From positions 1 through 35,583 of the forward strand of contig CAZVEO010000011.1 of NCBI GenBank assembly GCA_964626385.1: 35,583 nt of DNA, written 5' to 3'. Every line of letters begins with the position of its first letter. Positions within the stretch are counted from its first letter, which is position 1. Under the pieces are notes generated by a model that was given only the letters and a program-made list of their open reading frames with translations, made no database searches and was not told the DNA's origin. Positions 23,318 to 31,929 of this stretch are shown here, piece after piece. Origin of the DNA: Scybalousia_A sp964626385 (lineage in GTDB: Bacteria > Bacteroidota > Bacteroidia > Bacteroidales > P3). The position numbers and the translations under genes are program-made.

Positions 23318-24391
23318 ATGTTAGATAAATTAGAGGCTATAAACAAAAAGTACATAGAAGTAGAGAAAAAAATTCAGGACCCCGCGGTTGTGAATGATAT
23401 GAAAAACTATGTTAAATTAAATAAGGAATATAAGGACCTTGAACCTATAATCAATGCTTATCACCAATACAAAGATATTTTGTCCAATATAGAGAATGCA
23501 AAAAATGTAATTGCAACAGAGAAAGACGAAGATTTTAGAGAAATGGCAAAAGAGGAATTGAACGAATTGTCGGCAAAAAAAGAAAAAATGGAAGAAGATA
23601 TTCGTTTTATGCTTTTGCCTCAAGACCCGCAAGATGCTAAGAATGCTATTTTTGAAATACGTGCTGGAACAGGTGGCGATGAAGCAAGTATTTTTGCTGG
23701 TGATTTATATAGAATGTATGTTAAGTATTTTGAAAAAAGAGGTTGGAAAACAGAAATAGTAGACTATACTGCTGGAACCTCAGGCGGATACAAGGAAATA
23801 GTTATGAATGTAACCGGCAAGGACGGAGTTTATGGACAAATGAAATATGAAAGTGGAGTCCATCGAGTACAGAGGGTGCCTCAAACTGAGACACAGGGTA
23901 GGGTGCATACTTCTGCTGCGAGTGTAGTGGTTTTGCCAGAGGCAGAGGAGTTTGATGTTGATTTGAAAATGAGTGATATTCGTAAGGATATTTTTTGTGC
24001 CTCGGGACCTGGAGGACAAAGTGTTAATACAACTTATTCTGCTATACGTTTAACACATATTCCTACGGGTATAGTGGTATCTTGTCAAGACCAAAAATCA
24101 CAAGTAAAAAATTTGGAAAAAGCCATGATGGTTTTGCGTACTCGTTTGTTTGAAAGAGAGTATTCCAAATATTTGGATAGTATATCTGCAAAGAGAAAAA
24201 CAATGGTTTCTACAGGAGATAGAAGTGCAAAAATACGCACTTATAACTATCCGCAATCACGTATAACCGACCATAGAATCAATTTTACAAGTTACAATTT
24301 GCAATCCTTTATGGACGGAGATATACAAGAGTTGCTTGATGCTTTGCAGTTGGCTGAAAATGCAGAAAGATTAAAAGAAAGCATAGAATAA
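23318..24391 (+). CDS. prfA: Peptide chain release factor 1
   Basis: RF1 recognises UAA and UAG stop codons and releases the peptide. Its 357 aa match the family. The universal GGQ motif is at 232-234 (GPGGQSVNTTYSA), and its Gln is the methylation target in other bacteria. The codon-recognition loop reads RVPQTETQGRVHTS, that is PxT and not the SPF of RF2, which supports RF1. There is no RF2-type internal frameshift. porZ begins 9 nt after its stop, suggesting an operon prfA-porZ-recO. Confidence 0.96.
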   Translation: MLDKLEAINKKYIEVEKKIQDPAVVNDMKNYVKLNKEYKDLEPIINAYHQYKDILSNIENAKNVIATEKDEDFREMAKEELNELSAKKEKMEEDIRFMLLPQDPQDAKNAIFEIRAGTGGDEASIFAGDLYRMYVKYFEKRGWKTEIVDYTAGTSGGYKEIVMNVTGKDGVYGQMKYESGVHRVQRVPQTETQGRVHTSAASVVVLPEAEEFDVDLKMSDIRKDIFCASGPGGQSVNTTYSAIRLTHIPTGIVVSCQDQKSQVKNLEKAMMVLRTRLFEREYSKYLDSISAKRKTMVSTGDRSAKIRTYNYPQSRITDHRINFTSYNLQSFMDGDIQELLDALQLAENAERLKESIE

Positions 24392-24400
24392 TTGTTTTTA

Positions 24401-26773
24401 ATGAAAAATAGAATTTTTATAATTGTTTGTATGTTGACTTTTGCCCTTTGTGGTTTTGCTCAACATCGTACGGGAAATGTAAATATAGGCTCTTGGCGAG
24501 AGCATCTTTCTTATTACTATACTCACAATGTAGTAAAGGCAGATGATGAAATATTGGTTTCTTGTGCCTCATCGCTTTTTTATTATAATCCGCAAACCAA
24601 CACCTCCAAAACGCTTTCCAAAGTACAGGGGTTGAGTGATGCAGGAGTGGGGATTGTGGCTTTTGACTCAACTACAAAAGTAACAATAATAACATATGAA
24701 AATTCTAATTTGGATATTTATCACAACAACAAAGTTTATAATATACCCGATATAAAAAACAGATTTGTAGAGGGAAGTAAATCTATTAATAGCGTATATT
24801 TTACAGACGGTAAAGCCTTTTTGGCTTGTGGTTTTGGTGTGGTTGTGATAGATATAAGCAGGTTTGAGATTTTTGATACTTGGTATGTTGGAGAAAACTC
24901 TTCTGCTCTTAATGTCAATGCGGTTTATAGTAACGATACTGCTTTTTTTGTTGGTACGTCAAGGGGGCTGTTTTATGCAAAAAAAGATTATTCCACATTG
25001 GCGGCAAGTCAATCTTGGCACAAACTTGCTATTAATAAAGAAAATACTGACAACGCAATACAGTATGTTGGCAATTTGGGTAAATCAAAAATGCTTATAA
25101 GTGCATATACCGGAGAGGGTGCAGATGTAAGTGTATTAAAGTATGACGGCTTTATGGTAGATACTCTTATAGCTTCTATGTATATTCCTTTTGTTAGAAG
25201 TTTTGAGGATAAGCAAGTTGTTGCAACATGGGAAGGCTTTATTGTTTATGATACCAATTTTGGTCAAATTTTTAATGTTGCACAAACTTCTCATCCTGTG
25301 CGAAATTCTATAGTAGATTATAAGGACGTGCTTGTAGAGGGTAATAATTTGTGGATTGCTCATAAATCACAAGGCTTGATACATATTAAGAACTATTTGG
25401 ATTATGTAGACAAAGACACTATATACCCTGCTACGATAACATTTCCTGATGGACCATTTACAACAGATGTTTATAGTATCTCTATAACTCCAAAGGGCAA
25501 AGTATATATTGCTCCGGGAGGAAGAGATGCTATTTTGACCAATAGGTATTTGGAAGGTAATGTATATTATTATGACGGCAATAGATGGGATTGGGTAAAT
25601 ACAGATTGGGTAAGCAAGAATACAAACAGAACTTTTTACGATGTTATAGATGTAGCAATAGACCCTAATGACGAAACTCATTTGATGTGTGCGTCTTGGT
25701 GGAACGGAGTTATAGAAATCAAAAACGATAGTGTCGTAAATGTATATGATAGTAGCAATACTTATAATTACATATACCCATACGCAAATTCCTATCGTGT
25801 AGCAGGGGTTGAGTATGACAAATCGGGTAATCTTTTGGTGGCAAATTCTTTGACAGACTATGCTTTTGCTTATTTGAATTATCAAGGTTTTTGGGGCGGT
25901 TTTAACACAACGAACTTTTTTACTTATAGTGACCAAATAAAAGGTATTTTGGAAGATAGGATACATCATTATCGTTTGATATATTCTTTGAATGGAAAGT
26001 GTATAATAGTCAATAATGATAGTTTATCTATTAGATGGATAGACCCAAATAACGGCTCTCTTTTGGCAACAGATAAAATCAATTGTATGACTCAAGATCA
26101 AGAGGGAGAAATATGGATAGGTACAGATAAGGGTATAAAGGTTATATATTCTTTGGATAATGCTTTTAATGGAGCGGGTATAACGGCACCGATAGAATGT
26201 AATAACATTATTTATACTGAAGGCATAGAGGCACAGTATCTATTGAGCTTTGAGGATGTACAGTGTATTATGGTGGACGGTGCAAATAGGAAATGGATTG
26301 GAACAGAAAGAAATGGAGTATATGTACTCAGTGAGAATGGAGATAAGGAACTGTATCATTTTACGGCAGAAAATTCTCCTTTGCTCTCCAATAGAATTAC
26401 TTGTATGGCACAACATACTCTTACGGGAGAAGTTTTTATTGGTACAGATAGAGGTCTTATTTCCTATCGTCCTGAGAGTATGCCAGCCTTTGAAACAAAG
26501 CAAGAACTTGTTGTTTTTCCCAATCCCGTAAGAACTGATTATCAAGGAAGTATTGCTATAAAAGGTTTTGTAAAAGACTCAGATGTAAGAATAACCGATG
26601 CACAGGGTAGAATGGTTGCTCATTTAAAATCTTTGGGAGGTCAGGCTGTTTGGGATGGCAAGAATTTTAAAGGTCAAAAGGTAGGTAGCGGAGTGTATTA
26701 CATTTTTTCTTATGCAGAAAATGAATCAGGTGCAACAACTAAGGCAGACGGCAAGTTTATCATTATAAAATAA
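24401..26773 (+). CDS. porZ: T9SS protein PorZ (beta-propeller with type A C-terminal sorting domain)
   Basis: In Porphyromonas, PorZ is an outer-surface component of the type IX secretion system that binds anionic LPS and works with the sortase PorU. The 790-aa protein starts at ATG 24401 with a signal peptide (ends CGFAQ). It then shows NIGSWREHLSYYYTHNVV and repeated propeller blades (KVQGLSDAGVGIVAFDS, EIWIGTDKGIKVIYS, RKWIGTERNGVYVLSENG, EVFIGTDRGLISYRP). The C-terminus is a T9SS type A domain: VFPNPVR, a GQAVWDG block and GSGVYYIFSY. recO follows by 11 nt. The assignment rests on architecture recalled from the family; a generic propeller-type T9SS substrate is the alternative. Confidence 0.82.
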   Translation: MKNRIFIIVCMLTFALCGFAQHRTGNVNIGSWREHLSYYYTHNVVKADDEILVSCASSLFYYNPQTNTSKTLSKVQGLSDAGVGIVAFDSTTKVTIITYENSNLDIYHNNKVYNIPDIKNRFVEGSKSINSVYFTDGKAFLACGFGVVVIDISRFEIFDTWYVGENSSALNVNAVYSNDTAFFVGTSRGLFYAKKDYSTLAASQSWHKLAINKENTDNAIQYVGNLGKSKMLISAYTGEGADVSVLKYDGFMVDTLIASMYIPFVRSFEDKQVVATWEGFIVYDTNFGQIFNVAQTSHPVRNSIVDYKDVLVEGNNLWIAHKSQGLIHIKNYLDYVDKDTIYPATITFPDGPFTTDVYSISITPKGKVYIAPGGRDAILTNRYLEGNVYYYDGNRWDWVNTDWVSKNTNRTFYDVIDVAIDPNDETHLMCASWWNGVIEIKNDSVVNVYDSSNTYNYIYPYANSYRVAGVEYDKSGNLLVANSLTDYAFAYLNYQGFWGGFNTTNFFTYSDQIKGILEDRIHHYRLIYSLNGKCIIVNNDSLSIRWIDPNNGSLLATDKINCMTQDQEGEIWIGTDKGIKVIYSLDNAFNGAGITAPIECNNIIYTEGIEAQYLLSFEDVQCIMVDGANRKWIGTERNGVYVLSENGDKELYHFTAENSPLLSNRITCMAQHTLTGEVFIGTDRGLISYRPESMPAFETKQELVVFPNPVRTDYQGSIAIKGFVKDSDVRITDAQGRMVAHLKSLGGQAVWDGKNFKGQKVGSGVYYIFSYAENESGATTKADGKFIIIK

Positions 26774-26784
26774 ATACTTTATCA

Positions 26785-27378
26785 ATGATAGAGAAAACAA
26801 CAGGAATAGTTCTCAAAATTTTTCCTTTTAAGGAAGGTAGTTCTATAGTAGAACTATATACTGAAAAATGGGGACTAAAATCTTTTATTATTAAAGGTGG
26901 TAGGAGAAAAAATGCTCAAGTTAAAAGTGTTATTTTTCAACCTCTGCAAGTAGTTAGTATAGTAACTTATATGAATAAAAGAAATACATTATCGCTTATA
27001 AAGGAAGCCTGTCTTAATGAGAATTTAGATAATATATATTGTGAGATGGTTAAAACCTCTTTAGCGTTTTTTTTGACTGAGGTTATAAAATTGTCCTTGC
27101 AAGAAGAAGCACCAGATGAACATCTTTTCAAATTTTTGTATGACTCTGTTTTAAAATTAAATGATTCCGATAAAGTGGCATTGAAAGATTTCCATCTTTA
27201 TTTTCTTTATTATTTTGCCAAAATATTAGGTTTTGAAGCGCCTTTCTTATCTACTCAAACTCAAAGCAAACAAGAACGTATGGAAAAACTTTCGTTATTT
27301 ATAGATTTTTACCAAGAAAACATTACCAACCATAAAAAAATCATATCGCAAGAAGTACTTAGACAAATACTTTCTTAA
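26785..27378 (+). CDS. recO: DNA repair protein RecO (short form)
   Basis: RecO helps load RecA onto SSB-coated DNA in the RecFOR pathway. The N-terminal OB-fold is clear: TTGIVLKIFPFKEGSSIVEL, then WGLKSFIIKGGRRKNAQ and IFQPLQVVSIV. A helical middle (TSLAFFLTEVIKLSLQEE, FHLYFLYYFAKILGFEAPF) follows. At 197 aa it is about 40-50 residues shorter than RecO proteins I know from the phylum. The stretch after LGFEAPF that normally carries the FD..G region appears missing. There is no frameshift signature. It may still be functional, since the OB-fold and helical core remain. Confidence 0.85.
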   Translation: MIEKTTGIVLKIFPFKEGSSIVELYTEKWGLKSFIIKGGRRKNAQVKSVIFQPLQVVSIVTYMNKRNTLSLIKEACLNENLDNIYCEMVKTSLAFFLTEVIKLSLQEEAPDEHLFKFLYDSVLKLNDSDKVALKDFHLYFLYYFAKILGFEAPFLSTQTQSKQERMEKLSLFIDFYQENITNHKKIISQEVLRQILS

Positions 27379-27421
27379 TTCAAATTCAGAACAAATTATT
27401 ATTTAGAATTATAAAAAATAT

Positions 27422-27429
27422 TACCTTTG
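27422..27429 (+). promoter_or_regulatory. -7 box of the exonuclease III gene
   Basis: TACCTTTG, 29 nt before the ATG at 27459. No convincing -33 match is seen in the AT-rich sequence upstream. Confidence 0.7.
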
Positions 27430-27458
27430 CCAAAGTGTTTTTAGCAAGATAGAGTAGA

Positions 27459-28226
27459 ATGAAAATATATTCATATAATGTAAACGGAATAAGAGCAGCC
27501 ATGAAAAAGGGTTTTATGGAATGGTTGCAAGGAAGCGATGCTGATGTTGTATGTTTGCAAGAAACAAAAGCACAAATTGACCAAATTCCAATCTTAGATT
27601 TTGCTTCTGCAGGATATAAGTGTTATTGTTTATCGGCTCAAAAAAAAGGTTATAGTGGTGTTGCTATATTGACAAAGAATGAACCTGAGGGCAAATTTTT
27701 GGGAATGGGAATAGAGAAATATGACCTTGAGGGTAGAATGATAAGAGTAGACTTCCCTTCTTTGTCTATAGCAAGTATTTATCACCCGGCAGGTGTTTCT
27801 GGGGAGGAAAGACAAGCTTTTAAAATGCAATGGTTAAGCGATTTTCAGTTATATGCTAAGGAATTAGAAGAGCAAAAGCCAAATCTTATTCTTTGCGGAG
27901 ATTATAATATTGCTCATGAGGAAATAGATATACATGACCCAAAGGGTAATGCAAATCATTCGGGTTTTTTGCCAGAAGAAAGACAGTGGATGACAGATTT
28001 TATTAATTCCGGCTTTACAGATAGTTTTCGTTACATAAATCCTCAACAAAAAGATGCTTATTCTTGGTGGTCGTATAGGGCAAATTCTCGTATAAAAAAC
28101 AAGGGATGGCGTTTGGACTATTGTATGGTATCAAATTCTATAAAAAACAAAATCATAGACGCTGGTATACAGCCTCAGGCAATGCAATCAGACCATTGTC
28201 CTGTATGGGTAGAAATAAAAGATTAA
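27459..28226 (+). CDS. xth: Exodeoxyribonuclease III / AP endonuclease
   Basis: This base-excision-repair enzyme cuts 5' of abasic sites and degrades 3' ends. Its 255 aa contain every EEP-family block: YNVNGIRAAMKKG (Asn7), CLQETKA (metal ligand Glu34), HPAGVSGEE, CGDYNIAHEEIDIHDPKGN (Asp/Asn pair), the WWSYRANSRIKNKGWRLDY segment and QSDHCPVWVEI (catalytic Asp-His). It has its own -7 box. The OmpA-type gene follows by 25 nt. Confidence 0.95.
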   Translation: MKIYSYNVNGIRAAMKKGFMEWLQGSDADVVCLQETKAQIDQIPILDFASAGYKCYCLSAQKKGYSGVAILTKNEPEGKFLGMGIEKYDLEGRMIRVDFPSLSIASIYHPAGVSGEERQAFKMQWLSDFQLYAKELEEQKPNLILCGDYNIAHEEIDIHDPKGNANHSGFLPEERQWMTDFINSGFTDSFRYINPQQKDAYSWWSYRANSRIKNKGWRLDYCMVSNSIKNKIIDAGIQPQAMQSDHCPVWVEIKD

Positions 28227-28251
28227 AGAAAACATATAACATTTTTTTATT

Positions 28252-29211
28252 ATGAAAAAGATAAGAATAACAACAGGACTTATTTGTTTGATTTTGATAG
28301 CAACAAGTTGCGTAAGTTCAAAGAAATACAATGACTTATTAAATCAATACAACAATAGAAATGAAGATTTTAATAATATAAAAATCAAATTAGACGAAGC
28401 CACAACAGAATTAACTACTGCCACAACAGAATTGCAAAACTGTACAAAAAACAAAGACTTATTAAAACAAGAAAATGATAATTTAAAAGAAGAAAATACT
28501 CTTTCCAAACAGGAATTAGAAGAGTTGCAAAACCAACTTAAACATTCCAATAGTAGAATAAACGAGGTACTTAATGACAAAAGTAAACATTTAACAGAAT
28601 TAAGTAACAAACTAACTACTAAAGAACAGGAGTTGAGACAAAAAGAGGAAAATTTGGATTCTTTGCAAAGGGCTATGCTTACATCACAAGAACAGATAAA
28701 AAAAATGAAAACTCAATTAGAGGCTTCAAACAAGAAATTAGAAGATATACATAATAAGTTAAAACAAGCCTTGTTGGGATTTGAGAATAAGGGACTTACT
28801 ATAGAAAACAAAAATGGAAAAATATATGTATCTATGGACGAAAAACTTTTGTTTTCCTCTGGTTCTTGGCAGGTTAGTGAAGAGGGAAAGAGGGCTTTAT
28901 CAGAAATGGCTGTAATACTTGCAAATAATACAGATATAGATATTATGATAGAGGGACATACTGATAACGTAGAATTAAAGGGAAAGAATCAAATAAAAGA
29001 CAATTGGGATTTGAGTGTTATGCGAGCAACTTCTATAACAAAAATCTTATTAAGAGGTAACGGTATTGCTCCTCAAAGAATACTTCCTTGTGGTAGAGGA
29101 GAGTATATGCCTATAGCGGATAACAAAACAGCGGAGGGACGTGCTAAAAATCGTAGAACTGAAATAATACTTTCTCCAAAAATCAATGAATTGTTGAATC
29201 TTTTAAATTAA
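28252..29211 (+). CDS. OmpA-family lipoprotein with coiled coil
   Basis: This is a cell-envelope protein binding peptidoglycan through its C-terminal OmpA domain. Its 319 aa begin with a lipoprotein signal ending IATSC (Cys20). A long coiled-coil region (about 25-175) has heptad-like Leu spacing and a repeated TTELTTATTEL. The OmpA-like domain (about 190-315) shows LLFSSGSWQVSEEGKRALSE, IMIEGHTDN, NWDLSVMRATSI and a closing EGRAKNRRTEI. It lacks a beta-barrel, unlike OmpA itself. It lies between xth and the MutS-like gene (25- and 18-nt gaps). Confidence 0.9.
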   Translation: MKKIRITTGLICLILIATSCVSSKKYNDLLNQYNNRNEDFNNIKIKLDEATTELTTATTELQNCTKNKDLLKQENDNLKEENTLSKQELEELQNQLKHSNSRINEVLNDKSKHLTELSNKLTTKEQELRQKEENLDSLQRAMLTSQEQIKKMKTQLEASNKKLEDIHNKLKQALLGFENKGLTIENKNGKIYVSMDEKLLFSSGSWQVSEEGKRALSEMAVILANNTDIDIMIEGHTDNVELKGKNQIKDNWDLSVMRATSITKILLRGNGIAPQRILPCGRGEYMPIADNKTAEGRAKNRRTEIILSPKINELLNLLN

Positions 29212-29229
29212 AAATTTTCTCACAAAAGA

Positions 29230-30609
29230 ATGAACTTCAAAGAGGCTATCAACAAATTTTCTTTGTTAAAAAGTATCTATGAGGAACTTGTTATAAAAAC
29301 CAATATGGGCAGACAAATGTTGTTTTATTCCGAATTTTCTGATAATAAGGAATATTTAGAAAGGCAATATAATGCTACACTTGTTTGTCAAAGGTATATA
29401 AAGAGTTTAAGTAGCAATGATAAGATGCTATTGGAATGTATATTATACGATATACACAATATTACTGGTAGCATTAGAATACTGCAAAATGGAGATTTTC
29501 TGGATGATATAGGGCTTTTTGAAGTTAAGGCTTTCTGTTTATCTTGTAAAAAATTAAAAAAAATGCTTGCAAACTTAGATTATAAAGAGTTTGTTTTTAA
29601 TGATTTGCAAGAAGTAATTGATTTATTAGACCCCGAAGGTATAGAAACTAACCAGTTTTATATTTACCCTGCTTACCATCCAGAGTTAAGTACAAAAAGA
29701 AAGCTTTTTGAGCAATATAAAAAAGAATCAGATCAAAGGGCTAATGAAGTTTATGAAGAAATTTTGGAGATAGAAAACGAGGTAAGAAAGACTTTATCTC
29801 AAAAATTGCTCACCTATTGCAATAAGATACAAGGAGATATAGAAAGAGTTGGTTTTTTGGATATATGTATTGCAAAGGCAGAATTGAATATTAAATTTAA
29901 TCTTACTTTTCCAACAATAACAGATAAAAATATAGTAAGTTATACCAAAATTTTTAATCCTATATTGAAATCTATTTTACAAGCAAAGGGTAAAGATTTT
30001 CAAGCCATAGATATTAGTTTGGAAAAGTTATCGACTTTGATAACCGGAGCCAATATGGCAGGTAAAACAGTTGTATTAAAAACGCTTGCTTTATCTCAAC
30101 TAATGTTACAATTTGGTTTTTTTGTTCCTTGTGAAAGTTGTGAAGTTACTTTGTTTAAAGATGTTCTTTGCTCTATAGGAGATAACCAAAATGAAAATGA
30201 AGGTCTATCATCTTTTGCTGCAGAAATATTGTTGTTAAATTCGATAATTCAAAAAGTTAAAACAAAAGAAAAATATTTGGTTTTGGTTGATGAATTGGCG
30301 CGTACAACCAACCCAATAGAAGGAGTAAAATTATTAGAGGGCTTTATTCACACCATAGAAAAAGGCAATTCGATTACAGTGGTTACAACCCATTATTCTA
30401 ACATAAAAGTAGACTGCAAACGATTGCGGGTAAGGGGATTTATAGGTAAAAATATGCAAACACCTATTTCCATAGAAAATCTTGCTGACAATATGGACTA
30501 TTCTTTAATAGAGGATAATAGTAATATTGCACCAAATGAGGCTATAAATCTTTGCAATCTTTTGGGTATAGACAAAGACTGGTTGTCAAATATGAACAAT
30601 AACAATTGA
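29230..30609 (+). CDS. MutS-related ATPase lacking mismatch-recognition domain
   Basis: This 459-aa protein has the MutS ATPase domain in its C-terminal half: Walker A GANMAGKT (273-280), a Q-rich loop (SIGDNQNENEGLSSFAAE), Walker B LVLVDELARTTNP and the switch His in VVTTHYSN. The N-terminal half is helical and resembles MutS lever/core helices. Domain I, with its mismatch-wedging Phe-x-Glu, is absent, as is the MutS2 Smr domain. The RTTNP sequence replaces the usual GRGTS. A similar MutS-type ATPase, KamC, is annotated as a reactivase of lysine 5,6-aminomutase in this phylum; no kamD/kamE lies here, so that is only a candidate. Function unknown. Confidence 0.8.
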   Translation: MNFKEAINKFSLLKSIYEELVIKTNMGRQMLFYSEFSDNKEYLERQYNATLVCQRYIKSLSSNDKMLLECILYDIHNITGSIRILQNGDFLDDIGLFEVKAFCLSCKKLKKMLANLDYKEFVFNDLQEVIDLLDPEGIETNQFYIYPAYHPELSTKRKLFEQYKKESDQRANEVYEEILEIENEVRKTLSQKLLTYCNKIQGDIERVGFLDICIAKAELNIKFNLTFPTITDKNIVSYTKIFNPILKSILQAKGKDFQAIDISLEKLSTLITGANMAGKTVVLKTLALSQLMLQFGFFVPCESCEVTLFKDVLCSIGDNQNENEGLSSFAAEILLLNSIIQKVKTKEKYLVLVDELARTTNPIEGVKLLEGFIHTIEKGNSITVVTTHYSNIKVDCKRLRVRGFIGKNMQTPISIENLADNMDYSLIEDNSNIAPNEAINLCNLLGIDKDWLSNMNNNN

Positions 30610-30644
30610 AAACCTCTCACTTGCTACTCATAATAACTTTCCAT

Positions 30645-30725
30645 AACCTATACTAACCTATAAAAAAGCAACGGCTCTGACCTTATAAAACAGGCTAAGG
30701 CTACACACACTGGGTGTAATCTAAG
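30645..30725. repeat. Degenerate copy of the short repeats between convergent genes
   Basis: AACCTATACTAACCTATAAA, then AGCAACGGCTCTGACCTTAT, then AAAACAGGCTAAGGCTACAC and TGGGTGTAATCTAAGG follow the same module order as near 13080-13130. The palindromes are mostly broken by substitutions. It fills the gap between the MutS-like gene and the response regulator. No T-run terminator is evident. Confidence 0.7.
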
Positions 30726-30733
30726 GTTGTGAC

Positions 30734-31903
30734 TTACAAATATTTTTTTACATCTTCTAATGTTATTGTTTTATCGCAAAGAATGGTAAGTCTTTCTATG
30801 ATGTTTCTCAGTTGTCTGATATTTCCTTTATAATCAAAATCTGTTAAGTATTGCATTGCCTTTGGCTCAATAATAGATTTTTCATTGCCATTTTCTTTTG
30901 CAATGATATTAAGAAAATGTTCGCTCAACAAAGGAATATCTTCTCTTCTTTCGTTAAGAGAAGGTACTTTTATTTCTATAACGTTTATTCTGTGATACAA
31001 ATCTTCTCTAAAACATCCCTCATCAATTTCTTGTCTCAAATTTTTATTTGTCGCTGAAATTATTCTTACATTTACTTTGATTTCTTTCTCGCTTCCTACG
31101 GGTAAAATCTTATTTTCTTGTATAGCTTGCAAAACTTTGCTTTGTGTATTCATAGACATATCACCAATTTCATCCAAGAAAAGAGTACCTGAATCAGCAA
31201 GTTGAAACTTTCCCTTTTGTTTTGCAATAGCGGAAGTAAAAGAGCCTTTTTCGTGTCCAAATAATTCACTTTCTATTAATTCGTTGGGAATAGCGGCACA
31301 GTTTAACTCAACAAAGGGGTTATTATTTCTAAGACTTTTTTCGTGTAACATTTTAGCAACAAGTTCTTTGCCAGTACCGTTATCACCCGTTATCAATACT
31401 TTGGCATCAGTTGGAGCAACCTTATCTATCAAAGTCAACATTTGTTTTACTTTTAAGGAATTGCCTATAATGATAGTTGAATTGTCATTTGATAAGGGTT
31501 TGATTTTTTTTGCAGGGGTTTTTTGAGTCAGAGGTATATTTGCTTTGCTTTTTTGTATTGCATCCTTAACAGTGGAGAGAATTTTGTTTAAATCCAAAGG
31601 CTTTTCTATATAATCTGTGGCCCCATTTTTCAAACAATCCACAGCCGTAGCAATAGTTCCATGTCCTGAAATCATAATAATTGGAGTACTTGTTAGTTCT
31701 TGTGCCTTATGCAAAAAATCAATTCCGTCCATTTTCGGCATTTTTATATCACAAAAAATAACATCAAACATTCTTTGTTTTAATATTTCCAATGCTTGCC
31801 TACCATCTGCTGCTTCTACAACTTCATAATTTTCAAATTCCAATATTTCACGCAAAGAAAATCTAATCGCTTTCTCATCATCAACTATCAATATGGTGTT
31901 CAT
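30734..31903 (-). CDS. NtrC-type response regulator (receiver + AAA+) without HTH
   Basis: The N-terminal receiver domain (1-115) has the acidic pair Asp8/Asp9, phospho-acceptor Asp52, Ser79 and Lys101. A linker leads to a sigma-54-type AAA+ domain: Walker A GDNGTGKE (173-180), Walker B LFLDEIGD (241-248) and the REDLYHRINV arginine region. The sigma-54 contact loop, normally GAFTGA, reads GSFTSA (220-225). The protein stops at residue 389 right after the AAA+ lid (LEDVKKYL), without the Fis-type HTH. It probably acts without sequence-specific DNA binding, or through partners. No histidine kinase is adjacent. It is last in a DUF4290-murA-ureohydrolase-regulator series, 26 nt after its neighbour. 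Confidence 0.9.
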   Translation of the reverse strand: MNTILIVDDEKAIRFSLREILEFENYEVVEAADGRQALEILKQRMFDVIFCDIKMPKMDGIDFLHKAQELTSTPIIMISGHGTIATAVDCLKNGATDYIEKPLDLNKILSTVKDAIQKSKANIPLTQKTPAKKIKPLSNDNSTIIIGNSLKVKQMLTLIDKVAPTDAKVLITGDNGTGKELVAKMLHEKSLRNNNPFVELNCAAIPNELIESELFGHEKGSFTSAIAKQKGKFQLADSGTLFLDEIGDMSMNTQSKVLQAIQENKILPVGSEKEIKVNVRIISATNKNLRQEIDEGCFREDLYHRINVIEIKVPSLNERREDIPLLSEHFLNIIAKENGNEKSIIEPKAMQYLTDFDYKGNIRQLRNIIERLTILCDKTITLEDVKKYL

Positions 31904-31929
31904 TGCTCAAAAAAAAGTATTAAAAAACA

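Noticed and set aside
24392..24400. Upstream TTG start for porZ
   Set aside because: ATG at 24401 gives a normal signal peptide start (MKNRIF); the TTG adds only three residues directly at the prfA stop.
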